A DNA stretch of 64,000 nucleotides from CATOSD01 sp965203135 (GCA_965203135.1 CBDBBO010000002.1:496001-560000), one strand, 5' to 3'; positions 17,101 through 25,743 are shown, numbered from the stretch's first letter. Notes: generated by a model from the sequence alone, not told the origin. Numbers and translations are program-made.

Positions 17101-18746
17101 CTAGCCGGCGCTCTCCAGTTCGCGCTCGCGCAGTTCGACGCGGCGTATCTTTCCGCTGATGGTCTTTGGCAGCTCGGTGAGGTACTCCACGGCGCGCGGG
17201 TACTTGTAGGGCGCGGTCACGCTCCGGACGTGGGCCTGCAGGCTGCCGGTCAGCTCGTCCGACTCGACGTAGCCCGGCGCGAGCACGATGAACGCCTTGA
17301 CGATGCTGCCGCGTATCTCGTCGGGGCTTGCCACCACCGCGGACTCGGCGACGGCGGGGTGCTCGATGAGGGCGCTCTCCACCTCGAACGGCCCGATGCG
17401 GTAGCCGGCGGAGATGATCAGGTCGTCGGCGCGGCCCACGAACCAGTAGTAGCCGTCCTCGTCCACGTAGGCCTTGTCGCCCGTCAGGTACCAGTCGCCG
17501 AACATGCACGACGCCATGGCGTCGGCGTCGCGCCAGTACTCCTTCATCAGCCCCACCGGGCGTTCCGGGGAGACGCGGACGGCTATCTGACCCTCCTCGT
17601 TCGGGCCCAATTCGGCGCCGTCCTCGTCGATGACCGCGACGTCGTGGCCGGGCGTCGGCTTGCCCATCGAGCCGGGCTTGATCGGCATACAGCGGTAGTT
17701 GCCCACCAGCAGCACCGTCTCGGTCTGGCCGTATCCGTCGTAGATGGTGAGGCCGGTGCCGTCCTCCCACTGTTTGATCACCTCCGGGTTGAGCGGCTCG
17801 CCCGCGCCGGTGCAGTGGCGCAGCGAGCCGAGGTCGTGCTTGGCCAGATCGCCGAGCACCATCATGCGGTAGACGGTCGGCGGCGCGCAGAACGCGGACA
17901 CGCCGTAGCGGGCCAGGATTCGCAGGGTGAGGTCGGGGTCGAAGCGGCCCTGGGCGTTGTGCTGGAGCACCGCCGCGCCCTCTGTCCACTGGCCGAACAG
18001 CTTGCCGTAGGCGGTCTTGCCCAGCCGGTGTCGGATATGGCCCAGTGGATGTCGGTGGACTTGAGGTCGTGCCAGTACCGCGCGGTAATGGTGTGGGCGA
18101 TGGCGTAGGACGCCTGGGTGTGGAGCACCATCTTGGGCGGGCCGACGGTGCCGGACGTGAAGTAGATGATCATGTCGTCGTCGCCGCGGGTCGGCTCGGA
18201 CGGCTCGAACGACGCCGACAGCCCGTCCTGTTCGTCGTGCCAGCTTATCCAGCCGCGCCGGGAGCCGTCCAGCAGGATGATGCGCTCCAGCGTGGGGCAG
18301 TCGGCCACGACCTCCTCCACCTTGTGGGCGTTCTCCAGGTCCACGATGGCGACCGTGGCGTCCGCCAGCTTGACGCGGTACTCGATGTCGTGGGGCGTGA
18401 GGAGCGTGGTGGCGGGCATGGGGATGACGCCCGCCTTGATCATGCCGAGGATGGCGACGTACCACTCGGGCACGCGCGGCCCCATGAAGAAGGCGCGCTC
18501 GCCCTTGCCCACTCCGAGTCCGGCCAGCAGGTTGGCGAACTTGTTGGACTGCACCTTGAGGTCCCAGAAGGTGTGCCTGTGGGCGCTCTCGCCGTCCGGC
18601 GCGACGGATATGAGCGCGAGCTTGGTGCGGTCCTCCGCCCACTTGTCTATCACGTCGAAGCCGAAGTTGAAGTGCTCCGGCACGTCCATCCGGAAGTTTT
18701 CACGCTCGGCCTCGTAGTCGGTCATGTTGGGGCTGTTGTTTGCCAT
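17101..18746 (-). pseudogene. AMP-forming acyl-CoA synthetase (medium-chain/benzoate-CoA ligase type), frameshifted
   Basis: Activates a carboxylic acid to its CoA thioester through an acyl-AMP. Two frames together cover a full 548-residue family member. Residues 1-243 are in one frame (YFTSGTVGPPKMVLH is the P-loop) and the rest in another (YDGYGQTE, WYLTGDKAYVDEDGYYWFVGRADDLI, and the catalytic-lysine motif LPKTISGKIRR). The break is at about 18019, inside ISDTGWA/KTAYGKLF, where TGGGCAAG lacks one base of the expected TGGGCNAAG. No other damage is visible, so a sequence error is at least as likely as real inactivation. Substrate class is inferred. Confidence 0.85.
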
Positions 18747-18774
18747 GTTACTCCCTCCTGCGCGCCCGTAGACG

Positions 18775-18812
18775 CACCCTCACCCTGGCCCTCTCCCATC
18801 AAGGGAGAGGGG
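18775..18812 (+). repeat. Dispersed intergenic hairpin repeat, subtype B
   Basis: CCCTCACCCTGGCCC followed by the stem CTCTCCC-atcaa-GGGAGAG. It lies between the acyl-CoA synthetase start and the MetE-like stop. Confidence 0.8.
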
Positions 18813-18823
18813 AGTTGCGGGTG

Positions 18824-19855
18824 TCAGGTTGCGCCGAGCTCCTCGCGGACTATCTTCGCGCCCTTGGCGAGCGCCTCCAGCTTGAGGTACGAAATCCACC
18901 TGGGGAGCTGGAAGAAGCCGCAGTCCGGGTTGAGGTACAGCTTCTCCGGGCTGACGTGCTCCAGCAGCTCGCGGATGCGCTCGGCCACGTCCTCGGGCGT
19001 CTCGACGTAGAACGACTTGATATCCACCACGCCGGCCCCAAGCTCCCTGTCGATTCCGAGCTCGCTCCACAGCCCGCTCTCGACCATCTCGCGGTTGGCG
19101 AACTCGAACACGAACTGGTCGGTGCGGCAGTCCAGCAGGTCCGGGAACATCCAGGCGTAGCGTCGCTTTCCGCGCGGCCGGCTGCCCAGGTTGCCGAAGC
19201 ACACGTGCAGCGCCAGCTTGGCGTCCACGCCCTCCACGCAGGCGTTGTACAGCTCCACCCAGTCCCGCATGGTTCCGGGAATGATGGCGAAGGAAGGCTC
19301 GTCGAGCTGGATGAAGTCCGCGCCGAGCTCCACCAAGCGGCGCAGCTCGCGGTTGATGACGCCTGCGAACTCCTGGGCCAGCTCCAGCCGGTCGCGGTAG
19401 CCCTCGCGCGGCCTCACGTGGATGGTGAGCGTGAGCGGGCCGGGGCAGGTGACCTTGAGCGGCATGGCCGTGCGGGCGCGGGCGAACTGGTACTCCTCGA
19501 CGATGCCGAGCCCGTCGGGCACGCCCACCTTGCCGGTGGTGTGGTAGCGCGACGGCGAGTCGTAGCCGTAGACGCCGACCTTGCGCAGCGGCGGATCCTC
19601 GGCGATGCCGGTCATCCTTCCGTAGAAGCTCTGCACGAAGTAGAAGCGGCGCAGCTCGCCGTCGCTGATGATGTCGATGCCCGCCCGCTCCTGGTCCGAG
19701 AGGGCCATGCTGACGGCGTCGTCGAAGGTCTCCCGGACGTCGGTGGCGCCGTACTCGCCCCGCTCGATGGCGGCCATGGAGGTCCACAGCCAGCTCGGGG
19801 TGGCGTAGCTGCCTACCACCGATGTTGGCAGCAGGGGCAGGGCTGAGCGTTGCAT
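18824..19855 (-). CDS. MetE C-terminal-like (cobalamin-independent methionine synthase family) protein
   Basis: A 343-residue TIM-barrel protein of the UROD/MetE superfamily. The zinc-thiolate ligands of MetE are present: H217 and C219 in LHVCFGN, E251 in FVFEFANRE, and C312 in NPDCGFF. It lacks the N-terminal half of full MetE, as in archaeal-type core MetE and 2-hydroxypropyl-CoM lyase-like enzymes. The start ATG at 19855 is chosen because the longer frame runs through tRNA-Pro. The methyl donor is not evident. Alternatives are a methyltransferase for other thiols or a corrinoid-dependent variant. Confidence 0.85.
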   Translation of the reverse strand: MQRSALPLLPTSVVGSYATPSWLWTSMAAIERGEYGATDVRETFDDAVSMALSDQERAGIDIISDGELRRFYFVQSFYGRMTGIAEDPPLRKVGVYGYDSPSRYHTTGKVGVPDGLGIVEEYQFARARTAMPLKVTCPGPLTLTIHVRPREGYRDRLELAQEFAGVINRELRRLVELGADFIQLDEPSFAIIPGTMRDWVELYNACVEGVDAKLALHVCFGNLGSRPRGKRRYAWMFPDLLDCRTDQFVFEFANREMVESGLWSELGIDRELGAGVVDIKSFYVETPEDVAERIRELLEHVSPEKLYLNPDCGFFQLPRWISYLKLEALAKGAKIVREELGAT

Positions 19856-19910
19856 GGGCGAGTCTCCTATCGGTGAAGGCTCGGGGCGGAGAGAAGGGCG
19901 AAACCGGAGC

Positions 19911-19987
19911 TGGTCGGGGAGACTGGAATTGAACCAGCGACCCCCTGCACCCCATGCAGGTGCGCTACCAAGCTGCGCCACTCCCCG
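19911..19987 (-). tRNA. tRNA-Pro (anticodon GGG), CCA encoded
   Basis: Acceptor arms CGGGGAG and CTCCCCG pair fully. The D arm is GCGC-AGCTTGGTA-GCGC. The anticodon stem CCTGC/GCAGG encloses ATGGGGT, giving anticodon GGG. The T arm GCTGG/CCAGT carries loop TTCAATT. Discriminator A is followed by an encoded CCA (19913-19911). The tRNA lies 55 bases upstream of the MetE-like start on the same strand. Confidence 0.96.
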
Positions 19988-20048
19988 TGGCGGATAGGAT
20001 AGCACAGGCGCGGCGGGCGTACAACGCGGGGTGGAGGGGGCTTGCCGG

Positions 20049-20354
20049 TCATAGGTACTCTTCGTCCTCGGTGATGAGCCGAGGGATCAGTCTGATAGTG
20101 ATCTGACGGCTCAATGGTTTCACACCGTGTGTCTTGCAGCGTTCGAGGTATTCGAGGACGGAGTACCGGTTGGGCAGGTAGGCGTCGGTGGGCCAGAGGT
20201 CGCGCATGAAGTCGATGACCTCGGCACCGGAGCGGGAGAACCGCTCCCAATTGAGAGTGACCGCGTCGGCGAACTCGTAGGCGGCGAGTTGGGTGCGCTC
20301 CCGCGCGTACATTCTCCTGAGCCTGAAGACCATGTTGTCTATTGAGGGCGCCAC
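20049..20354 (-). CDS. Hypothetical protein paired with a phBC6A51-type HTH gene
   Basis: A 101-residue basic-acidic protein of no family I recognise (FRLRRMYARERTQLAAYEFADAV near the start, ITIRLIPRLI near the end). GTG start at 20354 with AGAGG nine bases upstream, overlapping the end of the HTH gene by 16 bases; an ATG at 20333 is the alternative. The ORF cannot be extended sensibly upstream, since the longer frame is the shadow of the HTH gene. The overlap suggests one functional unit with it. Confidence 0.65.
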   Translation of the reverse strand: MAPSIDNMVFRLRRMYARERTQLAAYEFADAVTLNWERFSRSGAEVIDFMRDLWPTDAYLPNRYSVLEYLERCKTHGVKPLSRQITIRLIPRLITEDEEYL

Positions 20355-20749
20355 GTCGCATCCTCTCGGAGGGTCGCGGCGTCGTGGAGGTTTTCGACGC
20401 GGCCGTGGAGGGTCTGGTCGCGCTGGGCGTTGTGGGCCTGCGCGAGGACGAGACGGGCGGCCTCGAGGCGGATCCTGGCGCTGTCGTGGTCGAGGGCGTC
20501 GTCGAGGACGGCGGCGGCCTTGTAGGACATGGCCTGGAGATGGGCCTGTGTGAAGCGCATGGTCTCTTTGCGGAGCCACTCGAGACATTCGCGGAAGTTC
20601 TCGTCCTGGAGCCAGCGGTAGAGGGTGGTGCGGTTGATCCCCGCGTGGCGTGCCCGAACGCTTAGGGAGCCGGGCTTTAACAGGTGTGGAAGAGCCACTA
20701 GCTGCCTCTCGGTTAGGTTTTCAGTGAAGTCCGTTGCATCTTGATGCAT
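20339..20749 (-). CDS. Helix-turn-helix protein, phBC6A51 type
   Basis: A 136-residue protein with an N-terminal helix-turn-helix: LTERQLVALPHLL, then LSVRARHAGINRTTLYRWLQDENFR (about residues 30-55), then a helical tail. This fits the phBC6A51/HTH_Tnp-like family found in phages and mobile DNA, often beside or acting as small terminases. The ATG at 20749 has AGGAGG nine bases upstream; longer frames reach 20989 but have no support. No large terminase, integrase or capsid gene is near, so the pair may be a relic or a free-standing regulator. Confidence 0.8.
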   Translation of the reverse strand: MHQDATDFTENLTERQLVALPHLLKPGSLSVRARHAGINRTTLYRWLQDENFRECLEWLRKETMRFTQAHLQAMSYKAAAVLDDALDHDSARIRLEAARLVLAQAHNAQRDQTLHGRVENLHDAATLREDATWRPQ

Positions 20750-21092
20750 TCTGATGCACCTCCTAGCTGTGAACGCGGTTGAAACGGCTCCGCCGGGTAG
20801 CCCTGGAGCACGGACACGGGAGCGGACGCAGCAAGATGCGGCAGGAATGGGACAGGGGGCTGGAGGGCCCGGCTGCCGTGCGCGTGGTGGGCGGATGGCG
20901 GGGTCGGTCCCTCGATGTGGGGAGCGTAGCACGGATGTACGGGGTAGGTCAAGGGGGGTTGGGGAGTTCTTGAACGGGTTTGGCCGCAAGGCGTCCGTGG
21001 AGGGCTTGGCGGACGCGTCTCATTATTGGCAATTCGTTGATGCATGCGGGGCGAAAGACTGCCTGAAGAATGACTGATTGCCATTGAAGCGT
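20750..21092. other. Non-coding stretch before the acidic-protein/SNF2 pair
   Basis: About 340 bases with long G-rich runs on the plus strand and no credible gene. Short ORFs on both strands have no ribosome site or family features. The ribosome site of the HTH gene (AGGAGG) lies at the left end. The right end turns AT-rich and carries the promoter of the next gene. Confidence 0.5.
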
Positions 21093-21121
21093 TTGCAAAG
21101 GGCTGAACCAATATGTAGAAT
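21093..21121 (+). promoter_or_regulatory. Sigma-70-like promoter of the acidic-protein/SNF2 operon
   Basis: -35 TTGCAA (21093-21098), 17-base spacer, -10 TAGAAT (21116-21121). The predicted start of transcription falls within a few bases of the ATG at 21131, so the message is probably leaderless or nearly so. Confidence 0.55.
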
Positions 21122-21130
21122 CTGGGCACT

Positions 21131-22291
21131 ATGGATGAATTTGAAGCAAGAGCCTCGACCTTCGGCTGGGAAAGTGACGACTTTATTGATATCACTGAAC
21201 CTATTGTTGAGGAGGACGATCCGTGGGGGATGTCGGCTGGCGGACAGCACATCGCCGGCGGACGCTCCACTGTGGGAAATCAAGAGGAAGGGTCCATTCC
21301 ATCTCAATCCGAGGGGAGCGTGTTGCACGGGCCTGCCTCAGATTCCGGCGCGGGTGACGGAGTGTCCGACGACGGAGCCAAGGCTGAGCTCTCGCAGGAT
21401 CTGAGTTCGTTCGAACTGACCAATGGAAGCGAACTCAGCGATGAATTTTGGCTCCTCGATGCTGAAGATCCTCCGCTGTTAGACGAGCTCGACTACCTTG
21501 ACGAGCTTGAGTTGGAGGAACCTGAAGCAGTAGCGGAGTACAGAGGTGACCTGGGCGAAGCCCTTTACGAACCGACCAGTACGAGCGAGGATCTTGCGCG
21601 AACTCTAAGGATTGACGAGTTTATTGCCTTCATAAGTGACGCAAATTCGGATCAGAGGTCGGATTGCGCCGAAATTCTGGGCGCGTTGAGCGCGGCAAGA
21701 CTGAGGTACTGGCTGACATGGCTTCGTCGCCAAGTTTGGACAGGAAGAAGCTTGCTCTTGTTCCTCGATTTTCGGATCAACTGTTGGGAGGAAAACGAGG
21801 AGTGGTGGGAGCACAATGTTTGGCGCGAGTGGACCGGACATTGGTGGGCCTACTCGAATCCGGGCACCTTGTCGCTTGATGCAACTTACGAATTGATCAA
21901 CCTCCGAATAGCGTACCCGGCTGAGCAGATCATAGACATAAGTTGGCTTGACGATTGGAACGAACACTCACCGTGGAGGCTTGGGGTCTCGTCATTTGCT
22001 GAGTTCGTCCTCTTTAGGGCTGGCTTGAAGAGAGGAGAAGATTGGCTCGAAATCCTGAGTTCCAGTTCGCAAGTAGATTTGGGCCCCAATCCAGACGAAG
22101 ATCGCCATGTCGAGAACGCTAGTCGTCTGGATGTCGAATACTGGTTCGCGATTCAAGACTGGCACGACACTGCTGAATGGCACGATAATCTGGGTTGGGG
22201 GTCCGGTTGGGTAGACGCAATTCATCCATACTTGCCGGATGCATCATGGAAACAGCACGAATCGATCTTAAGGATGCACCAGAGTGGTTGA
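21131..22291 (+). CDS. Acidic, tryptophan-rich protein upstream of the SNF2 helicase
   Basis: A 386-residue protein of no family I recognise. Residues 1 to about 140 are very acidic and look disordered (runs such as DELDYLDELELEEPE). From about 150 to the end it is tryptophan-rich and probably folded, with clusters such as WEENEEWWEHNVWREW and WHDTAEWHDNLGWGSGW. There is no membrane span. The start ATG follows a -10 box by nine bases and has no ribosome site. Its stop overlaps the helicase start by eight bases, so the two are coupled. The low GC, unlike neighbours, suggests transfer. It may be a helicase partner, inhibitor or DNA mimic; that is speculation. Confidence 0.75.
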   Translation: MDEFEARASTFGWESDDFIDITEPIVEEDDPWGMSAGGQHIAGGRSTVGNQEEGSIPSQSEGSVLHGPASDSGAGDGVSDDGAKAELSQDLSSFELTNGSELSDEFWLLDAEDPPLLDELDYLDELELEEPEAVAEYRGDLGEALYEPTSTSEDLARTLRIDEFIAFISDANSDQRSDCAEILGALSAARLRYWLTWLRRQVWTGRSLLLFLDFRINCWEENEEWWEHNVWREWTGHWWAYSNPGTLSLDATYELINLRIAYPAEQIIDISWLDDWNEHSPWRLGVSSFAEFVLFRAGLKRGEDWLEILSSSSQVDLGPNPDEDRHVENASRLDVEYWFAIQDWHDTAEWHDNLGWGSGWVDAIHPYLPDASWKQHESILRMHQSG

Positions 22292-25151
22292 AGGCAGTTC
22301 TTCAGGCATGCTCGTACCGCAAATTGACTGCTTCGTTGCGCATTCAGAGTTCAAGAACCAGTTGGGCCGAGTGGTGGACCACAGGACCGAGTCGGACTCT
22401 GAATATGTCAAAGTTCAGTGGGGAGCAGATGGTACCTACGAATGGTACCCCGTTTCAGAGTTGCGAAACGGATTCCGTCCAGGCCACGTAGTGCAGGACA
22501 AGCCCAGATCCAATACACGAAGGACGCTGGGGACGGGCACAGTGTTGACGGAGAGAAGAATAGCTGCGCGCGACATGGTACTCGTACAACTTCACTCGAC
22601 GGGTGAAAGCAGATGGCTGCCCTACGAGAGGCTGATTCGGCTGAGGGACGCGAGAATAAAGTACCAGCGCGCCGAAGCCCCGGAAGTCGACAGTGCTGAA
22701 CGCTTCAGGCTGAAAGCCCTCGCCTACGCCCTCGAATCTTGGAACCAAGTAACCGGGGCACTCGACCGTCTTGATGTTGATCCCCTTCCTCACCAGATTG
22801 ACCTTGTTCACAGGATAATGACTTCGGAGCAGTCGAACTGGCTCATTGCCGACGACGTTGGTTTGGGCAAAACGATAGAGGTTGGATTGCTTCTGGCCGC
22901 CATGAAGAGGCGCCGTCAGGCGCGACGAGTGCTCGTTGTCTGCCCAGCCGGTGTTGTACGGCAGTGGCAAGACGAAATGAGGCACAAGTTTAATGAGGAC
23001 TACCGCATCTACGGCCTGGACTTCAACACCAATCAGCCCTCTCACTGGTCGAGTTTCGATAAGGTCATAGTCTCTATCGACCGCGCCAAGTCGGATACTC
23101 ATTGGCCAATCTTTACGGAATCTGGTGATTGGGACGTCATCGTTTTTGACGAGGCCCACCACCTTAGCAAGATTGAGCATCAAGCCGTTACGCAGCGCTA
23201 TCAGCTGGCGGAGCGACTTCACAGGCAGACCGATACCCTGTTGTTCCTGACCGGTACGCCCCACCAGGGCAGCACACAGCAGTTCATCAACGTACTGTTG
23301 CTGCTTCGACCGGACTTGGGGCAGCGTTTCGCGACCGTGTTTTCTGACCCTTCTGTTGTAGCTGAAGTGGTTCTTCGTAATCGCAAAAGCCTTGTGACAG
23401 ATGCCAACGGCAAGTTCATCTTCAGAGGCCAAGACACCAATCTCATTGATGTGCCACTTTCGCCTGAAGCGAGAGAGTTCGATGAACGGCTTCAACGCTA
23501 CTTGAGGCTTGGTTATGACGCTGCGGCAGCGGGAGGCACGACGGGTCGGGCAATAGGCTTCGTGATGACAACCTATCGTAAATTGGCGTCCTCCAGCATC
23601 GCCGCAATCGAGAGGGCCTTGGAACGCAGAATGGATAGACTGCGGGGTCTTGTTCAAACCAATGGACTAAGCGAGGCGGAGATGGGCGAGCTGATCGAGA
23701 CTTCGGAAGAAGGTGTCGACGGACAAGACGATCTGGTTGGCGCCGCTGACCGCGTCGTCAGTTCGGTTACTGGGGTGAACCCGTTTTTCAGCGACGAAGA
23801 GCGCCAGATTCTAGAATTGCTAGACGCTACTAAGGGTGTCAAGAAGGACGACCTCAAGCTGGAGTACTTCCTAGATGGAATCGTGGGCCCTTTGCAGAGG
23901 GAGGAAAAGCGGCTATTGATCTTCACCGAGTATCGCGCAACTCAGGACTATCTGGTAGATGCGTTAGAACGGCGCCATCCCGGAAGTGGAGTCGTACAGA
24001 TAAACGGTAGTATGTCGCTGAACGAGAAGAGAGCCAACATCGACAGTTTCAACGAGAGTTCACAGTTCATGGTGTCTACGGAGGCCGGCGGTGAAGGTAT
24101 CAACTTGCACGAAAGCTGTCACATTCTTGTGAATTACGACTTGCCTTGGAATCCGGCTCGACTCGTGCAGCGAGCGGGCAGGTTGTATCGCTATGGACAG
24201 CAGGAACGAGTCATTGTGTTTAACATGGCCGCATCGGACGGCTTCGACAACAAGACTCTGACCATGATGCTGAACCGTGTGCTCAGTATCGCCAAGGATA
24301 TGTCAGAAGTCAGCACCGAATTTCAGGACGGCCTAGAGTCTGAGATTATCGGAGAACTGCTTGAACGTGTGGACATCGCCTCAATCCTGGCCAACAACAG
24401 GACAATGGACATGCAACGCTCAGAAGAGGAGGTCGACGAAGCGATCGAACGTGCGAGAGAAGCCAAGTCGCAGCAGGAAAGGCTCTTCTCAAGCATCGAG
24501 GGTTACGACCCAGAGGCCGGAACAGCGTTGTACACATTCGATCAGGAAGATGTTCTTTCTTTCCTGGAAGGCATACTTCCACTGGCAGGCGTAACCGTGA
24601 GGAATCGGCTCTACAACGGACGGGTGCTTGAATTGGAGTTGCCTGAAGAAATGCGCGGCAGATTCTCAGAGTTTCCAGAGCGCGCCGTTGTGGCCCGTAT
24701 CACGGCTGACCGGCGGTTGGCTGTCACCGTACCAAACCTGGTCCTGATGGACTTCGCCAGTGTATTCTTCGCCCACCTCATCGAACTGGCAAAGTCCCCA
24801 GAGTTCAAGGGTGAATATGCCTGCATTCTCGGACCTGTCAGTGGTGCCCTCGGAATCTTCAAAGTTCGCTGGCAAAATGACCAGGGCGTACCCCGTTGGG
24901 AAGCCCTGATTCCGATATTTCTCCCCGAAGACAAAGAGGTTCCAGTCGCCAATCCTACATTCTTCGGAAGCCTTCTTTACGAGTCCGTGCGTGGCAACAC
25001 CAGTTCAGATACAGCTAATGCTCAAGGGCGTAATCAGAGGTTGAGCCGTTTGGTCAGGCACGCTCATCTTGAACTAGCCAGCAGATGCACTACTTTGCGA
25101 CACCCTAACGATGTCGTCTTGTTGGCCACCGCAGACCTTGTGCCCGAATAA
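22284..25151 (+). CDS. RapA/HepA-like SNF2-family helicase
   Basis: A 955-residue DEAH/SNF2 ATPase. Residues about 24-120 hold two small Tudor/KOW-like modules (WGADGTYEWYPVSEL and STGESRWLPYERLIRL), like the N-terminus of RapA. The SNF2 core follows: DDVGLGKTIE (190-199), VVCPAGVVRQW, DEAHH (289-293), LTGTPHQGS (322-330), and after an inserted helical region LIFTEYRATQ, STEAGGEGINL and QRAGRLYRYGQ. The C-terminal 250 residues are a further domain of unknown type. GTG start overlaps the upstream gene. RapA recycles RNA polymerase, but in accessory DNA such helicases are often parts of defence loci (DISARM DrmD is one). Partner genes of DISARM are absent here. Confidence 0.88.
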   Translation: MVEGSSSGMLVPQIDCFVAHSEFKNQLGRVVDHRTESDSEYVKVQWGADGTYEWYPVSELRNGFRPGHVVQDKPRSNTRRTLGTGTVLTERRIAARDMVLVQLHSTGESRWLPYERLIRLRDARIKYQRAEAPEVDSAERFRLKALAYALESWNQVTGALDRLDVDPLPHQIDLVHRIMTSEQSNWLIADDVGLGKTIEVGLLLAAMKRRRQARRVLVVCPAGVVRQWQDEMRHKFNEDYRIYGLDFNTNQPSHWSSFDKVIVSIDRAKSDTHWPIFTESGDWDVIVFDEAHHLSKIEHQAVTQRYQLAERLHRQTDTLLFLTGTPHQGSTQQFINVLLLLRPDLGQRFATVFSDPSVVAEVVLRNRKSLVTDANGKFIFRGQDTNLIDVPLSPEAREFDERLQRYLRLGYDAAAAGGTTGRAIGFVMTTYRKLASSSIAAIERALERRMDRLRGLVQTNGLSEAEMGELIETSEEGVDGQDDLVGAADRVVSSVTGVNPFFSDEERQILELLDATKGVKKDDLKLEYFLDGIVGPLQREEKRLLIFTEYRATQDYLVDALERRHPGSGVVQINGSMSLNEKRANIDSFNESSQFMVSTEAGGEGINLHESCHILVNYDLPWNPARLVQRAGRLYRYGQQERVIVFNMAASDGFDNKTLTMMLNRVLSIAKDMSEVSTEFQDGLESEIIGELLERVDIASILANNRTMDMQRSEEEVDEAIERAREAKSQQERLFSSIEGYDPEAGTALYTFDQEDVLSFLEGILPLAGVTVRNRLYNGRVLELELPEEMRGRFSEFPERAVVARITADRRLAVTVPNLVLMDFASVFFAHLIELAKSPEFKGEYACILGPVSGALGIFKVRWQNDQGVPRWEALIPIFLPEDKEVPVANPTFFGSLLYESVRGNTSSDTANAQGRNQRLSRLVRHAHLELASRCTTLRHPNDVVLLATADLVPE

Positions 25152-25222
25152 CCCACTAGCTGCGGATGAGACAGTTGGAGAGGGGGCGATGCGTCGGAGG
25201 CGTAAGACCCCGACCCGCCCCT

Positions 25223-25256
25223 GGATTGCCGAGCGGTGAGCCACTTCCTGGGTTCC
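25223..25256 (+). repeat. 34-bp dispersed repeat, copy C
   Basis: GGATTGCCGAGCGGTGAGCC then ACTTCCTGGGTTCC, closely matching 10015-10048. It lies after the SNF2 helicase stop and before the small membrane gene pair. Confidence 0.55.
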
Positions 25257-25294
25257 GGATCGGGGGCCGGAATGACGGGGGAGGGGCGCGAAGG

Positions 25295-25300
25295 TATGAT
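25295..25300 (+). promoter_or_regulatory. Candidate -10 box of the small membrane pair
   Basis: TATGAT eleven bases before the ATG at 25312, with a weak ATGACG at about 25272 as -35. The leader would be very short. Confidence 0.4.
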
Positions 25301-25311
25301 ATGATCAACAC

Positions 25312-25551
25312 ATGAGACTCCTTAAGGCCACGCTCGTCTTCTTGAGCTGGTTCATCTTTGGAGTGTTCGCAGGACTTCTAATCTACTTGGCGCTAACCGT
25401 TGGCCCCTCGGCACGCGCCGCCCTCGATAGTTTCATATTCGCCATGACCCTCATCGTCAGCATGGTTTTGTTAGTGATAGCTATCTTGACCTTCACGCGG
25501 TTTTACGCCAACACCCGCAACCATGAACAGCAAGGGGACGACAATGAGTGA
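25312..25551 (+). CDS. Small two-span membrane protein
   Basis: A 79-residue protein with two hydrophobic spans at about 5-27 and 41-63 and a charged C-terminal tail (RNHEQQGDDNE). The topology resembles holins and small envelope proteins, but there is no family signature. No ribosome site; the start sits close behind a -10 box. Its TGA overlaps the ATG of the next small gene by eight bases. Confidence 0.65.
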   Translation: MRLLKATLVFLSWFIFGVFAGLLIYLALTVGPSARAALDSFIFAMTLIVSMVLLVIAILTFTRFYANTRNHEQQGDDNE

Positions 25552-25687
25552 AGGAACCCAGATCGTCTTGATAGCCATATCGGGGATAGGGGTCGTAGCT
25601 ACTGGCTTCTTCCTTGTGTTCAAGGCTATGCCACGAGACTTGCGAAGATACATCCTATGGCTGGGTTCTCCGCCGGAAGACCGGTAG
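25544..25687 (+). CDS. Tiny single-span membrane protein coupled to the preceding gene
   Basis: A 47-residue protein. AAGGGG lies six bases before the ATG. Residues about 6-26 form one membrane span (IVLIAISGIGVVATGFFLVF), followed by a basic stretch MPRDLRRY and a short tail. It overlaps the end of the two-span gene by eight bases, and a terminator-like hairpin follows 20 bases after the stop, so the two form a compact unit. Function unknown. Confidence 0.6.
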   Translation: MSEGTQIVLIAISGIGVVATGFFLVFKAMPRDLRRYILWLGSPPEDR

Positions 25688-25707
25688 CCGGCAAGACGTA
25701 AGGGAAG

Positions 25708-25743
25708 GCCCCGCTGACCGAACGTCCGGCGGGGCGTTCCTGT
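25708..25743 (+). terminator. Terminator-like hairpin after the small membrane pair
   Basis: GCCCCGC (25708-25714) pairs with GCGGGGC (25729-25735), followed by the modest U-tract GTTCCTGTTT. It also lies just past the 3' end of the convergent phosphodiesterase gene, so it may serve both directions. Confidence 0.5.

Noticed and set aside
19911..20749. tRNA-Pro as the attachment site of the HTH gene pair
   Set aside because: The tRNA 3' end faces away from the HTH genes, I found no second copy of the tRNA end nearby, and there is no integrase.
22284..25151. DISARM system
   Set aside because: The helicase resembles DrmD, but DrmA, DrmB, DrmC and a methylase are absent within the window on either side.
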